Part shown: piece by piece, positions 46,367-54,478 of the stretch
Layout of the letters: each line of letters begins with the position of its first letter
Numbering within the stretch: the stretch's first letter is position 1
Assembly: GCA_947503265.1 (NCBI GenBank)
Contig: CANNDC010000003.1
Coordinates: 248,001 to 312,000, forward strand
Reading direction: 5' to 3'
Source: an uncultured Alteromonadaceae bacterium
Lineage (GTDB): Bacteria > Pseudomonadota > Gammaproteobacteria > Enterobacterales > Alteromonadaceae
Length of the DNA: 64,000 nucleotides
Made by a program: the position numbers and the translations under genes
Notes under the pieces: model-generated
What the model was told of the DNA's origin: nothing
Seen by the model: the letters and a program-made list of their open reading frames with translations, nothing else
Databases searched by the model: none

Positions 46367-46394
46367 AAGTCGGCGGATTGGATTGATGGCTTGA
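46367..46394 (-). promoter_or_regulatory. Weak candidate sigma28 promoter of flagellin copy 2
   Basis: On the minus strand TCAAGCCA, 12 bases, then GCCGACTT. The GCCGA core and part of TAAAG are kept, but the spacer is one base long and both elements are imperfect. It would give a leader of about 170 bases, similar to copy 1. Confidence 0.25.
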
Positions 46395-46407
46395 ACCTCA
46401 ATACCTC

Positions 46408-46422
46408 TCACTACCTCCTGGC
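46408..46422. repeat. 15-bp exact repeat, copy A (flagellin intergenic)
   Basis: TCACTACCTCCTGGC here is repeated exactly at 47846-47860. In the flagellin transcription direction it reads GCCAGGAGGTAGTGA, containing an AGGAGG ribosome-binding-like core but no following reading frame. This copy is downstream of flagellin 3 and upstream of the copy 2 promoter candidate. Confidence 0.7.
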
Positions 46423-46443
46423 ATCTTTCCTGTCTGTCGACTG

Positions 46444-46470
46444 CCAATAAAAAACGCTGTTTTTTGTTGG
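46444..46470 (-). terminator. Candidate AT-rich hairpin/terminator after flagellin copy 3
   Basis: An inverted repeat (CCAACAAAAAAC / GTTTTTTATTGG on the minus strand, three-base loop, one mismatch) lies about 196 bases after the copy 3 stop. The T-run is inside the stem rather than after it, so termination is uncertain and could work in either direction. Confidence 0.4.
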
Positions 46471-46534
46471 TTTCGATTCAACAGAACCGACTTTGTACTT
46501 AATATAACAATCAGTAGTTATCGCAATTATGTCG

Positions 46535-46619
46535 TTCTTCGGTCGGTTGCAGCCTGCCCCCACATTTTGCAATCCGACCGTTTTCTTTCTTGCTATTCTT
46601 CGATGTTGCAGCCTGCCCC
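46535..46619. repeat. Imperfect direct repeats with a long hairpin, 3' of flagellin copy 3
   Basis: Two copies of TTCTTCG-(3-4 bases)-GTTGCAGCCTGCCCC lie at 46535-46560 and 46596-46619; the 15-base core is identical. The first copy is also the left arm of a hairpin (CGGTCGGTTGCA at 46540-46551 with TGCAATCCGACCG at 46568-46580, one bulge). On the plus strand that hairpin is followed by a T-rich run (TTTTCTTTCTT), so it could terminate plus-strand transcripts. No gene covers it. Confidence 0.65.
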
Positions 46620-46665
46620 GTTTGCTTGCTCAGCATCAATTTTCATGATTATTCTCATTTAATTT

Positions 46666-47508
46666 TTATTGTAATAATTGTAGTGCGGCTTGAGGACGTT
46701 GATTTGCTTGTCCTAGCACCGTGATACTTGCTTGCTGGATAATTTGCCAGCGAGTTAACTCTGCAGTTTCGATAGCAAAATCGGTATCTCGAATACGCGA
46801 TCTAGCTGCAGAAACATTTTCTGAAATGTTGCTTAAGTTTCTGATAGTTGATTGAAAACGGTTTTGAATTGCACCTAAGTCGGCACGTTTTGCATCTATA
46901 ATTGAAATAGCGCCAATAACTGCCGCCATCGCTCTCGAAGCTGCCGCTTCAGAAATCACAGAAATATTGGTTGCATCAACGCTCTGAGAACCAAATAGGC
47001 CAGATGTTCCATAGCCACCAGGGCGTGAAATATTAACACTAATAGTCTGTCCCGGGTTTGATCCCACTAAGAAAGCAGATGAAAACCCGCCCCCCAAAAT
47101 GTTCACTCCACCAAACTGCGAAGTAGACGCAATTCGGCTGATTTCCAGTTTTAACGCATCAACTTCTTTTTGCAGAGCAAGACGATCCGCTGAACCATTG
47201 ATACCATTTTGTGATTGAACTGCAAGCACCCGAATACGTTGCAATGCCGAAGTAGTTTCAGCAAGTGCACCTTCAGCGGTTTGTGCCAGTGAGATACCAT
47301 CATTTGCATTTCGTACAGCCATATTCAGGCCGAGAATTTGCGTTGTAAGACGGTTTGATATTTGTAGACCTGCTGCATCGTCTTTCGCTGAATTTACACG
47401 AAACCCAGAGGACAATCTTTCGAATGCAGTACTTAAATTATTGTTCGACGTGAATAGTTGACGCGTAGCATTCAACGACGACACGTTCGTGTTGACGAAT
47501 AAAGACAT
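46666..47508 (-). CDS. Flagellin, copy 3
   Basis: Filament subunit of 280 residues, the longest of the four, starting [14 protein letters not shown]- and C-terminal helices are complete ([52 protein letters not shown]). It belongs with copy 2 ([28 protein letters not shown]) but has an extra GSQSVDATN stretch in the centre. The ribosome binding site CGTTAGGAGAA (47513-47523) is complementary to loops in the 3' UTRs of copies 2 and 4. A sigma28-like candidate is at 47673-47700. Confidence 0.95.
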   Translation of the reverse strand: MSLFVNTNVSSLNATRQLFTSNNNLSTAFERLSSGFRVNSAKDDAAGLQISNRLTTQILGLNMAVRNANDGISLAQTAEGALAETTSALQRIRVLAVQSQNGINGSADRLALQKEVDALKLEISRIASTSQFGGVNILGGGFSSAFLVGSNPGQTISVNISRPGGYGTSGLFGSQSVDATNISVISEAAASRAMAAVIGAISIIDAKRADLGAIQNRFQSTIRNLSNISENVSAARSRIRDTDFAIETAELTRWQIIQQASITVLGQANQRPQAALQLLQ

Positions 47509-47512
47509 TTTT

Positions 47513-47523
47513 TTCTCCTAACG
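47513..47523 (-). promoter_or_regulatory. Ribosome binding site of flagellin copy 3, complementary to 3' UTR loops
   Basis: The minus strand reads CGTTAGGAGAA immediately before AAAAA-ATG. The same 10-11 bases occur, in the opposite orientation, as the loop cores of the 3' UTR stem-loops at 45149-45172 (11 bases) and 47785-47811 (10 bases). The site works as an ordinary Shine-Dalgarno sequence; the pairing is a proposed extra role. Confidence 0.7.
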
Positions 47524-47672
47524 ATTTTGTGCAAGCCGCCAAACCTATTATTATTTTTAGTGGTTTTTGCGGATCTTAAAGTTGCGTTTGTTATTATTAT
47601 TTTTGGTCAAACTGCAACATTAATTTGGCGAGTGCTTATTTTTTTTGTTTTTACACTTCGCTCTTGCAACTT

Positions 47673-47700
47673 GTATCGCTTAGGCAAGTCTTTTTCTTTA
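47673..47700 (-). promoter_or_regulatory. Candidate sigma28 promoter of flagellin copy 3
   Basis: On the minus strand TAAAGAAA, 12 bases, AGCGATAC: TAAAG and CGATA cores are present but the spacer is one base longer than the ideal. The predicted leader of about 157 bases matches copy 1. Confidence 0.4.
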
Positions 47701-47754
47701 GAGTTTTTTTAGTTAATTTTTTTAATCCTTATTTTTCAATAGGTTACAATCACG

Positions 47755-47779
47755 AAAAAAGCCGACAAAATTTGTCGGC
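47755..47779 (-). terminator. Rho-independent terminator after flagellin copy 4
   Basis: On the minus strand the palindrome GCCGACAAATTTTGTCGGC is followed by six T. It lies about 110 bases after the copy 4 stop and 5 bases after the stem-loop at 47785-47811. Confidence 0.92.
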
Positions 47780-47784
47780 TAAAG

Positions 47785-47811
47785 CGCTCGTACGTTAGGA
47801 GAGAGTGAGCG
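47785..47811 (-). other. 3' UTR stem-loop of flagellin copy 4 with anti-Shine-Dalgarno loop
   Basis: A 5-bp stem CGCTC/GAGCG encloses a loop that, in the mRNA direction, reads ACTCTCTCCTAACGTAC. The TCTCCTAACGT core is identical to the loop after flagellin copy 2, although the stems differ in sequence. It is complementary over 10 bases to the copy 3 ribosome binding site and over 9 bases (TAGGAGAGA) to that of copy 4 itself. Confidence 0.58.
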
Positions 47812-47845
47812 GGCCTCTCTACAAACTGGTTATCTATTCAAGAAG

Positions 47846-47860
47846 TCACTACCTCCTGGC
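47846..47860. repeat. 15-bp exact repeat, copy B (flagellin copy 4 3' UTR)
   Basis: Exact second copy of the 46408-46422 element, about 30 bases after the copy 4 stop and upstream of the stem-loop and terminator. Confidence 0.7.
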
Positions 47861-47889
47861 GTCGATTCCCGGTTTTGTATTTGGCGATA

Positions 47890-48714
47890 TTATCCTAGTA
47901 GCTGCAATGCAGACTGAGGACGCTGATTAGCCTGAGACAATACGGTTAAACTTGCCTGTTGGATAATCTGATTTCGCGTCAATTCTGCAGTCTCACTAGC
48001 GAAGTCTGTATCACGAATTCGTGAACGTGCGCCTGCGACGTTTTCAGATATGTTGCTTAAGTTTCTGATAGTCGATTGGAATCGGTTTTGAAGTGCACCC
48101 AAGTCAGCTCTAACGCCACCAACAGTTGATATTGCAGCCGTTATTTGCGTTAAGGCAGCAGATGCAGTTGCTATGCTAGCCACTGATGTTGTACCTATAG
48201 ACAAACCAGACGCTCCAAAACCACCAGATCTAGAAAGGTTCACAGAGATAGTTTGTCCACCGTTAGCACCCACTAAGAATGCAGCAGAGAAACTACCATC
48301 AAGGATGTTCACACCTGCAAATTGCGAAGTAGTTGATATACGAGAAATTTCAGTTTTAAGCGCTGATACTTCTTTTTGTAGTGCTAAACGGTCAGCAGAC
48401 GTATTAATTCCGTTTTGTGACTGTACTGCCAAAGTACGGATACGTTGCAATGAGTTGGTGACCTCGCCTAATGCGCCTTCAGCGGTTTGCGCTAATGATA
48501 TAGCATCATTTGCGTTACGCACAGCCTGATTAAGCCCCTGGACCTGTGTGGTCAAGCGGTCAGTAATTTGTAGACCAGCCGCATCGTCTGCAGCACGGTT
48601 TATACGAAAACCGGAAGACAAACGCTCGAATGACGTGCCTAATCGGTTAGATGAATCAAAAAGTTGACGTTGCGCATTTAAAGACGAAACGTTGGTATTA
48701 ACGAATAATCCCAT
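47890..48714 (-). CDS. Flagellin, copy 4 (flgL-proximal)
   Basis: Filament subunit of 274 residues starting [19 protein letters not shown]. It shares with copy 1 the [32 protein letters not shown] and [16 protein letters not shown] segments and the same length; the central region ([20 protein letters not shown]) is S/T/A-rich, suitable for O-glycosylation. TAGGAGAG precedes the ATG. A sigma28 promoter is at 48840-48866. It is first in the tandem flagellin series and carries a structured 3' UTR. Confidence 0.96.
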   Translation of the reverse strand: MGLFVNTNVSSLNAQRQLFDSSNRLGTSFERLSSGFRINRAADDAAGLQITDRLTTQVQGLNQAVRNANDAISLAQTAEGALGEVTNSLQRIRTLAVQSQNGINTSADRLALQKEVSALKTEISRISTTSQFAGVNILDGSFSAAFLVGANGGQTISVNLSRSGGFGASGLSIGTTSVASIATASAALTQITAAISTVGGVRADLGALQNRFQSTIRNLSNISENVAGARSRIRDTDFASETAELTRNQIIQQASLTVLSQANQRPQSALQLLG

Positions 48715-48839
48715 GGGATCTCTCCTACACTCTCAGTCCAGCATTTGCTGGCAACCGAATAATTCGGCGGTTAAAAACACATTCAAGAACAGCAGTTCAA
48801 AGGATCTTAAACTGATGTTACTGGCTCTCTCGAATAAGG

Positions 48840-48866
48840 GTATCGACGGTTTTAAAATTCCCTTTA
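48840..48866 (-). promoter_or_regulatory. Sigma28 promoter of flagellin copy 4
   Basis: On the minus strand TAAAGGGA-N11-GTCGATAC: TAAAG and CGATA are kept with the exact 11-base spacer. It lies about 125 bases upstream of the ATG at 48714. Confidence 0.75.
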
Positions 48867-48976
48867 ATAAAATTTTACCCTTTTTTTAAGAATTACCTGC
48901 GAGTGAGTAGTTTTGCAATAAGAATATTTTTAATATTCAATAGCTAAAACGACGTTTTAACCACCGAAAGGGAAAT

Positions 48977-49915
48977 ATGGCAATCATTAATTGGACTATT
49001 CCGGTTTGGAAAAATCTAAAACACAACGCGTTTACCGATCTGTGTGAATATGCAGGTCAACTCTATTGCTGTTTCAGAGAAGCAAGCAACCATGTGAGTA
49101 GTGATGGTCGGATCATCATCGTTAAACTGGATGAAAAAGGTCACCAAAAGCAAATCTGGCGGATTCAGCTCAACAAGGTTGATTTACGAGATCCCAAGTT
49201 AGTAATCGATCCGCAGGGCAAGTTGATTTTGTTAGCTTATGGTAGACGATTTGATCAAAACGATGCTTGGCTGCACAGCCAACCAATTTGTTGGTTTTCT
49301 AACGACGGAGCTAGCTGGTCGGGAGAACACTGGTTTGGCATTAAAAACTGGTGGTTGTGGAGACTGACTTATCACAAAAATCAAGCGTATGGATTTGCTT
49401 ACAATCGCCGGGCTCAGTCCATCCACCTATTCAAAGGTGACCCTCTCAGAACCATGCTTATTCACAAACACAATGTGCTTGGTTTAGACACTCATGGATT
49501 AGGTTATCCCAACGAAAGCGATATTTGTTTTGATGTCGATGGCAGTGCAACTGCCATAGTGCGACGAGATGCCGATTCGTTTTCAGCTCAGCTTGGGATA
49601 TCAAAACCACCCTACTCACATTGGCAATGGCACGATCTAGATGATTATATTGGTGCACCTGCAATGCTTCAGTGGTCTAAGAATACGATTATTGTGGCGG
49701 GTAGAATATATCGCAAACAACGTTTAAAGACGGCGATTTGGGAGTTAAATAGACAGACAAAGAAACTAAATTTGTTGCTAGAACTGCCATCTTCGGGCGA
49801 CAACAGTTATCCTGGATTAGTCAGAAAAAACGAAGACCTATTCGTAAGTTATTATTCTAGTCACTTAGATAATCGCAGCGCAATTTATCTGTCAAAAATA
49901 ACCAATATAGAGTAA
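48977..49915 (+). CDS. Sialidase-like beta-propeller protein of unknown function
   Basis: This 312-residue protein has beta-propeller sequence with features of sialidase/BNR proteins: FREASNHVSSDGRI near residue 34, LRDPKLVIDPQGKL near 75, a near Asp-box SNDGASW at about 109 and YPNESDICFDVDG near 175. There is no signal peptide, so it would be cytoplasmic. It is the only plus-strand gene between flagellins and flgL, with AAGGG before the ATG. Because the flagellins are probably decorated with pseudaminic acid, a sialic-acid-like sugar, a role in handling that sugar is possible but unproven. Catalytic Tyr/Glu and the Arg triad could not be confirmed by eye. Confidence 0.5.
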   Translation: MAIINWTIPVWKNLKHNAFTDLCEYAGQLYCCFREASNHVSSDGRIIIVKLDEKGHQKQIWRIQLNKVDLRDPKLVIDPQGKLILLAYGRRFDQNDAWLHSQPICWFSNDGASWSGEHWFGIKNWWLWRLTYHKNQAYGFAYNRRAQSIHLFKGDPLRTMLIHKHNVLGLDTHGLGYPNESDICFDVDGSATAIVRRDADSFSAQLGISKPPYSHWQWHDLDDYIGAPAMLQWSKNTIIVAGRIYRKQRLKTAIWELNRQTKKLNLLLELPSSGDNSYPGLVRKNEDLFVSYYSSHLDNRSAIYLSKITNIE

Positions 49916-50100
49916 TGAAGAGCTGTCGGCTGTTTGCAAAGTTACTTTATGTTTCAATATTGTAAATGCTTGCAAAGCGGCTCTCTCAGCCTTCTTCAGC
50001 GAGAATCGTGGGTTGCGAGCGCCTGTCATGGCGTTTACAAACTTGTCCAGTCTCTCTAAACGCGTTGTGAAAAGCGTAGAAAGATGCACAAATAGCGCTG

Positions 50101-51330
50101 TTAACGTATAAAATCAAACAATGACAAGCCAGTTACTCTGGAAAATGTGGCTTGCGCGGCTTGCAATGCAGTTTCTTGCTTACTCAATTCAGAAACGGCC
50201 TCAGCGTAATCTACATCTTCAATGACTGAACGAGCAGATTTGTTTGCGATTTCAATATCTAATGTCGATTCATACACTGATGTTGCAACATTGATTCTAC
50301 CCCCTACCGATGAAGTCGCATTGGCAATAGATTTCATACTGTTGTCAATGCCAACTAAGGCATCAGAAATACTTTCCCGAAAACCAGAATCACTGAGTTC
50401 CACGTCATTTAAAGCGGTAAAGAAGTCATTAAGGGTTTGTACAACATTTTTCTTCTCGGGGGGATTCAATTGAAAATCGAAAGTGTTGCCGACACTGCCC
50501 TCCACTGTAAATTCAATACCTTTTGCCACAAAAGGCTGACCCGACACAAACCCAAGAGTATCAACGGTCGCGCCGCTGGCTACATTGGTAATTCTTACTT
50601 GGTCCGCCGAAATGATGGTTGCCCTGAATGCATTATTTGCGGGCGTAACTTGGTCGTAGTTTTGCTGATGAAATCGATCGAACTCCGCTTGTTGAGAAAT
50701 GCGCGAAGCGGTAGAAGTTGTTCCTGAGGTGGCAGTAATGGAGGATGTTAATCTAGCCGTGACGTTTTCAAAAACCGCCTTTCCTGAACTATTGGCCTGT
50801 AACGTAACTGAATCAGATACTTGAATACGATTAATTCCGTCATCCCCAGCAAATGCATACTGGGCTGTTGTTGACGTAGGATCATATGTGAAAGCAGCAG
50901 TCTGAGACTGGTAGCCTGCAAAAATATATTCGCCGTTGGCGTTTTGCGAGTTAACCAAACTAAATACTTCGTCTCGAATTGCTCCAACCTCGATACCAAT
51001 GGCCTGAAGATCCGTCTTGTCATATGCGCCATTTCCAGACTGTATCATCAAGGTCCTAGCACGGTTTAGCGCATCATTAATACTGGATAAAATGACCTCT
51101 TCTTGCTCAAGCGAATTGCGCAGCAAATCATTGTTACGCTTGTATTGGGTAAGCTTGTCTAACTCTTCTGTCAACCGAACAACCTGAGCTGCGCCAACAG
51201 GGTCATCTGAAGGTCTAAGTAGTTTTTTACCAGTAGACAATTGCTGCTGTAGATCAGATAAGTCGCCTTGATTTCTGGTAATCGCATCAATACTGCGGTC
51301 ATAAAGTTGATTGGTGGATATTCTATTCAT
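50101..51330 (-). CDS. flgL: Flagellar hook-filament junction protein FlgL (HAP3)
   Basis: FlgL links the FlgK junction ring to the filament. The 409-residue protein has flagellin-type ends: ISTNQLYDRSIDAITRNQGDLSDLQQQLSTGKKLLRPSDDPVGAA over residues ~4-48, and a C-terminus IEDVDYAEAVSELSKQETALQAAQATFSRV. The middle is beta-rich. It follows flgK by 9 bases and ends the long flg run; 185 bases of non-coding sequence follow with no clear terminator. Confidence 0.95.
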   Translation of the reverse strand: MNRISTNQLYDRSIDAITRNQGDLSDLQQQLSTGKKLLRPSDDPVGAAQVVRLTEELDKLTQYKRNNDLLRNSLEQEEVILSSINDALNRARTLMIQSGNGAYDKTDLQAIGIEVGAIRDEVFSLVNSQNANGEYIFAGYQSQTAAFTYDPTSTTAQYAFAGDDGINRIQVSDSVTLQANSSGKAVFENVTARLTSSITATSGTTSTASRISQQAEFDRFHQQNYDQVTPANNAFRATIISADQVRITNVASGATVDTLGFVSGQPFVAKGIEFTVEGSVGNTFDFQLNPPEKKNVVQTLNDFFTALNDVELSDSGFRESISDALVGIDNSMKSIANATSSVGGRINVATSVYESTLDIEIANKSARSVIEDVDYAEAVSELSKQETALQAAQATFSRVTGLSLFDFIR

Positions 51331-51339
51331 ATCTTTCTA

Positions 51340-53454
51340 CTACCTCGTAGAATTAAAAATAGTGTCGAACAAGGATTGGGCAGTACTCAGAATTCGAGCT
51401 GAAGCTTGATAGGTCTGTTGAAACTTAACCAAGTTTGCCGCTTCTTCATCTAAATTGACCCCTGAAACAGATTGAAACCAACCTTCAGATTGAGTTTGCA
51501 TCGCTTCAGCAGCTTTAAGAGATATTTCCGCAGAAGCAGACTTTTCACCTATCGTACTGACTAGGCCTGCATAAGCCTCGTGAAATGAGACTTTGCTGCT
51601 TCCACCGTTATTGTTTGACAATATAATGTCGCTGTTTTGCAAAGCAGCCAGTTGCAAACCGTTTCGGTTATCATTTATTCCATTGGTGTTATAGGCAATC
51701 TCGAAACTATCTCCGGCGACAGGCACTCCTTGCAAACTAAAATCGTAACCGGGGAAATCTGTTTGGGCTGTAAATGGCCAACCAGCATCATTGGCCGCTT
51801 GTTCCATCAAATTGCTGTAGTTACTTACGCCACTGACTACCACGAGTGAATTACCGCTTTCATCAAACAATTCAAATTCGGATTCACTGTTAAACACTAA
51901 ACTTGCTGGTGTGCCTGCTACAAACCCTCCAGCACCATCAAAGGCTGAGGCATCGGCATCACTTAAGCTCGTTTCTACTATGGTGTTGGTCACTGCCGAT
52001 GTGGTCATCTGAGCATCACCCAAATTGTTGATATTGCTTTCAACTCGAAATGGTGACGCCAACGCTAAATCTTCAGGACGAGTCATGACGACCTCGATTG
52101 AAGAGGCCGTACTCTTGGTGGGTTGAAGTAAAAATTGGTCGTTTGCGGCATAGCTACTGCCATCTGCAAACTCCACTTCCAGGCCACCAATGACACCGGT
52201 AAAAACACCGGATGCTGCTTCAACACCTGTGTAACTCTGGGTAACCGGATTACCATCCACATCATTTACGGTAGAACCATCTGGATTGACTAGCGTAACT
52301 GTAAAATCGACTGTTGCCGGCGTTGCAGGGGGTCCGGCACTAGCCGCGGTAGTCGCGTCTATGTTGATAAGATAGTCAGCACTGGTTAACAAGCTTGCGC
52401 CATTCGCTGCAACCCGGCCTTGCATCGTTAGTGATAGGTCCGAATTATCTTGGAAATTCATACCTTGAAATTCAGGCGTAGAAAATATGTTGCTACCTAA
52501 TTGTTGATCAAAATCCATGCCCAAGCGATTTTGCTCGTTCATTGATACTGCCATCGTCATAGCAATTTGCCCTAACTCCCGTTGACTGGTCGCTAAAATT
52601 TCATCGCGATAACGAAACAAGCCACCAACGCTTCCGCCGAGATTAATTTCTGGCAGTCTCAACACTGTCGGTTTACCCGTGCTGGTCAATTTTAAATTTC
52701 TAAAGTTTGGGTCGGGATCGCCGCTCAGTTGAAACAAATTAAACGACCCATCTTCTAGCACAAGTGACTCACCAGAAGTAAGATTGACCATCACAGAGCC
52801 ATCGCCCGTTCCGTTATTTCGCGTTTCTATGGACATCAATTCAGCTAACTCCAAAATCGCCGAGTCTCGCTCGTTTTTTAGAGTTCCAGGCTCATCAAAT
52901 GGATTGTTACCTTGTACCACTCTGATTTGCGCATTCAGATCAGCGATGGTTTCGATGAGAGAGTTAGAACGATCGATAAGTGAGTCCATTTCCAAATTCA
53001 ACTCGCGTTCTTTGTCATCAAGGAAGTTGGATAAGGTCGTAACTTGCCCGACCATTGCATTAGCTTCACCTAACACCAATTGTCGACTAGCCATGTTTGT
53101 AGGTTGATCAGAAGCGGTTTGAAGCGAACTAAAATATCGGCTCATGCTACTCGAAAGACTATTGGCTTCACTTGCAAAGACATTATCTAGTACAGATGAA
53201 CGCTGATGGTAAGTTTCAAATTCGCCAACTTGAGTGGTATCTCTGCGCAACTGATTCTGCGCAAACACATTGATCACCCTCTCCGTAGTGCCTCTGTCAA
53301 CTCCACCGGTTAATTGACTGTCAAATCGTGTTCTTTCTCTAACGAAGCCTTCAGTATTTACATTTGCAATGTTGTGAGAGGTGGTTTCCAACAATTTATT
53401 GCTGGCTCGCACACCACTTGTGGCTATTGAGAATAAATCAGCAGAGCGGATCAT
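51340..53454 (-). CDS. flgK: Flagellar hook-filament junction protein FlgK (HAP1)
   Basis: FlgK is the first junction protein. The 704-residue protein begins with the rod/hook-type motif (LFSIATSGVRASNKLLETTSHNIANVNTEGFVRER spans ~6-40) and ends with the flg_bbr_C-type helix (GVNLDEEAANLVKFQQTYQASARILS). It is longer than the ~550-640 residues usual for FlgK because of an expanded beta-rich middle. The start overlaps the flgJ stop (ATGA). Confidence 0.95.
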   Translation of the reverse strand: MIRSADLFSIATSGVRASNKLLETTSHNIANVNTEGFVRERTRFDSQLTGGVDRGTTERVINVFAQNQLRRDTTQVGEFETYHQRSSVLDNVFASEANSLSSSMSRYFSSLQTASDQPTNMASRQLVLGEANAMVGQVTTLSNFLDDKERELNLEMDSLIDRSNSLIETIADLNAQIRVVQGNNPFDEPGTLKNERDSAILELAELMSIETRNNGTGDGSVMVNLTSGESLVLEDGSFNLFQLSGDPDPNFRNLKLTSTGKPTVLRLPEINLGGSVGGLFRYRDEILATSQRELGQIAMTMAVSMNEQNRLGMDFDQQLGSNIFSTPEFQGMNFQDNSDLSLTMQGRVAANGASLLTSADYLINIDATTAASAGPPATPATVDFTVTLVNPDGSTVNDVDGNPVTQSYTGVEAASGVFTGVIGGLEVEFADGSSYAANDQFLLQPTKSTASSIEVVMTRPEDLALASPFRVESNINNLGDAQMTTSAVTNTIVETSLSDADASAFDGAGGFVAGTPASLVFNSESEFELFDESGNSLVVVSGVSNYSNLMEQAANDAGWPFTAQTDFPGYDFSLQGVPVAGDSFEIAYNTNGINDNRNGLQLAALQNSDIILSNNNGGSSKVSFHEAYAGLVSTIGEKSASAEISLKAAEAMQTQSEGWFQSVSGVNLDEEAANLVKFQQTYQASARILSTAQSLFDTIFNSTR

Positions 53455-54446
53455 AGTTTATCCACCATAACTTGCATTGCTGAGGACAAAGCCGATTTAA
53501 AGGTGTCACTATTTAGTACAGACATAATTTTGTCTGAATACTGCGGGTCTGTCGCGTAGCCTGACTTTTGCAATTCATCGAAATAGGTCTGAGTATCGGC
53601 TGCATTTTCAACCGCGTTTTTATAGCGCGGATTATCACTCACAAACGACAGGTAATCCTTCAACGCATCACCAAAGGAGTCATAAGAACGAAATGCCGCT
53701 TTTTGTTGCTTGGCAATACCTGAATCAAACTCAATCGTGTTTATCGAAGTGCTGTCTCCCTGCCAGTTCTTATCAGCTTTGATACCAAACAAGTTATGAG
53801 AATTCCTACCCTGACCATTGTGGATAACGTACTTCCCCCACCCAGTCTCTACCGCGGCTTGGGCAATTAACGCTTTAGCATCTACTCCCAATTTATCAGC
53901 CACTTCACGAGCGGCTGGCAAAAGTTGTTCTACAAAATCAGAAGGCGACTTAAATGCAGCTTGTTTTGTGGCAGGTGCATCTTCTTTATTCGAATTGGTC
54001 GTTGAGGCAGTGTGATTTGAGACTTGTCTTACCATGCCAGCAAGGTTAGCGTTTTCACGAATAGCGCTGGCAGGCATAAAGCCGTTCTCACCTGGACTAA
54101 ACTGTTGAACAATTATCTCAGCAATACCCATATTGCCATTGGCTGAGAGATCCACTGCGAGTTGTTGATCGTGCATTTCTCGATAGAATTTCACTTGCTG
54201 CGAATTAAACGGACTATCTTTGTCTGCCATTGAGTCTTGTGCTTTGCGCATTGATTTCAACATCATTTGCACAAATATCGCCTCAAACTGTTTGGCCGCT
54301 TCGGTGAGCGCTTCTTTATCTCCGCTTTGAGCGGCTTTTCTCAAATTGTCTATACCTTTAAGGTCATGGACATTTCTAGACATCTCTAGCTGCTGGTTCA
54401 CACCACTAGATAAAGCTGAATTATTGAGAGGGTTATTTTCGTTCAT
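53451..54446 (-). CDS. flgJ: Peptidoglycan hydrolase and rod cap FlgJ
   Basis: FlgJ caps the growing rod and opens the peptidoglycan. The 331-residue protein has the N-terminal rod-binding domain (FEAIFVQMMLKSMRKAQDSM near 54-73) and a C-terminal glucosaminidase domain with the catalytic glutamate E200 in AQAAVETGWGK, followed by NLFGIKAD and KDYLSFV. The two-domain form is the gammaproteobacterial type. Confidence 0.95.
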   Translation of the reverse strand: MNENNPLNNSALSSGVNQQLEMSRNVHDLKGIDNLRKAAQSGDKEALTEAAKQFEAIFVQMMLKSMRKAQDSMADKDSPFNSQQVKFYREMHDQQLAVDLSANGNMGIAEIIVQQFSPGENGFMPASAIRENANLAGMVRQVSNHTASTTNSNKEDAPATKQAAFKSPSDFVEQLLPAAREVADKLGVDAKALIAQAAVETGWGKYVIHNGQGRNSHNLFGIKADKNWQGDSTSINTIEFDSGIAKQQKAAFRSYDSFGDALKDYLSFVSDNPRYKNAVENAADTQTYFDELQKSGYATDPQYSDKIMSVLNSDTFKSALSSAMQVMVDKL

Positions 54447-54478
54447 CGCCTAGTTCATAGTTAGTTGAATAAATACAC

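Noticed and set aside
46549..46564. TGGGGGCAGGCTGC on the minus strand as a sigma54 promoter for flagellin 2
   Set aside because: The spacing between GG and GC is 9, one base short, and CAC is missing.
46599..46661. Short minus-strand frame after flagellin 3 (about 20 codons beginning MRIIMKI)
   Set aside because: No ribosome binding site, and the repeat copy 59 bases away is in another frame, so the repeat does not preserve a peptide.
47509..47889. 381-base gap between flagellins 3 and 4 examined for a missed gene
   Set aside because: AT-rich leader, promoter candidate, terminator and stem-loop explain it; the 61-codon plus-strand frame at 47527 is T-rich and has no ribosome binding site.
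49892..50089. A 65-codon minus-strand open frame between flgL and the beta-propeller gene
   Set aside because: It begins with GTG without a ribosome binding site, its end overlaps the convergent gene, and I do not recognise the product; treated as non-coding.
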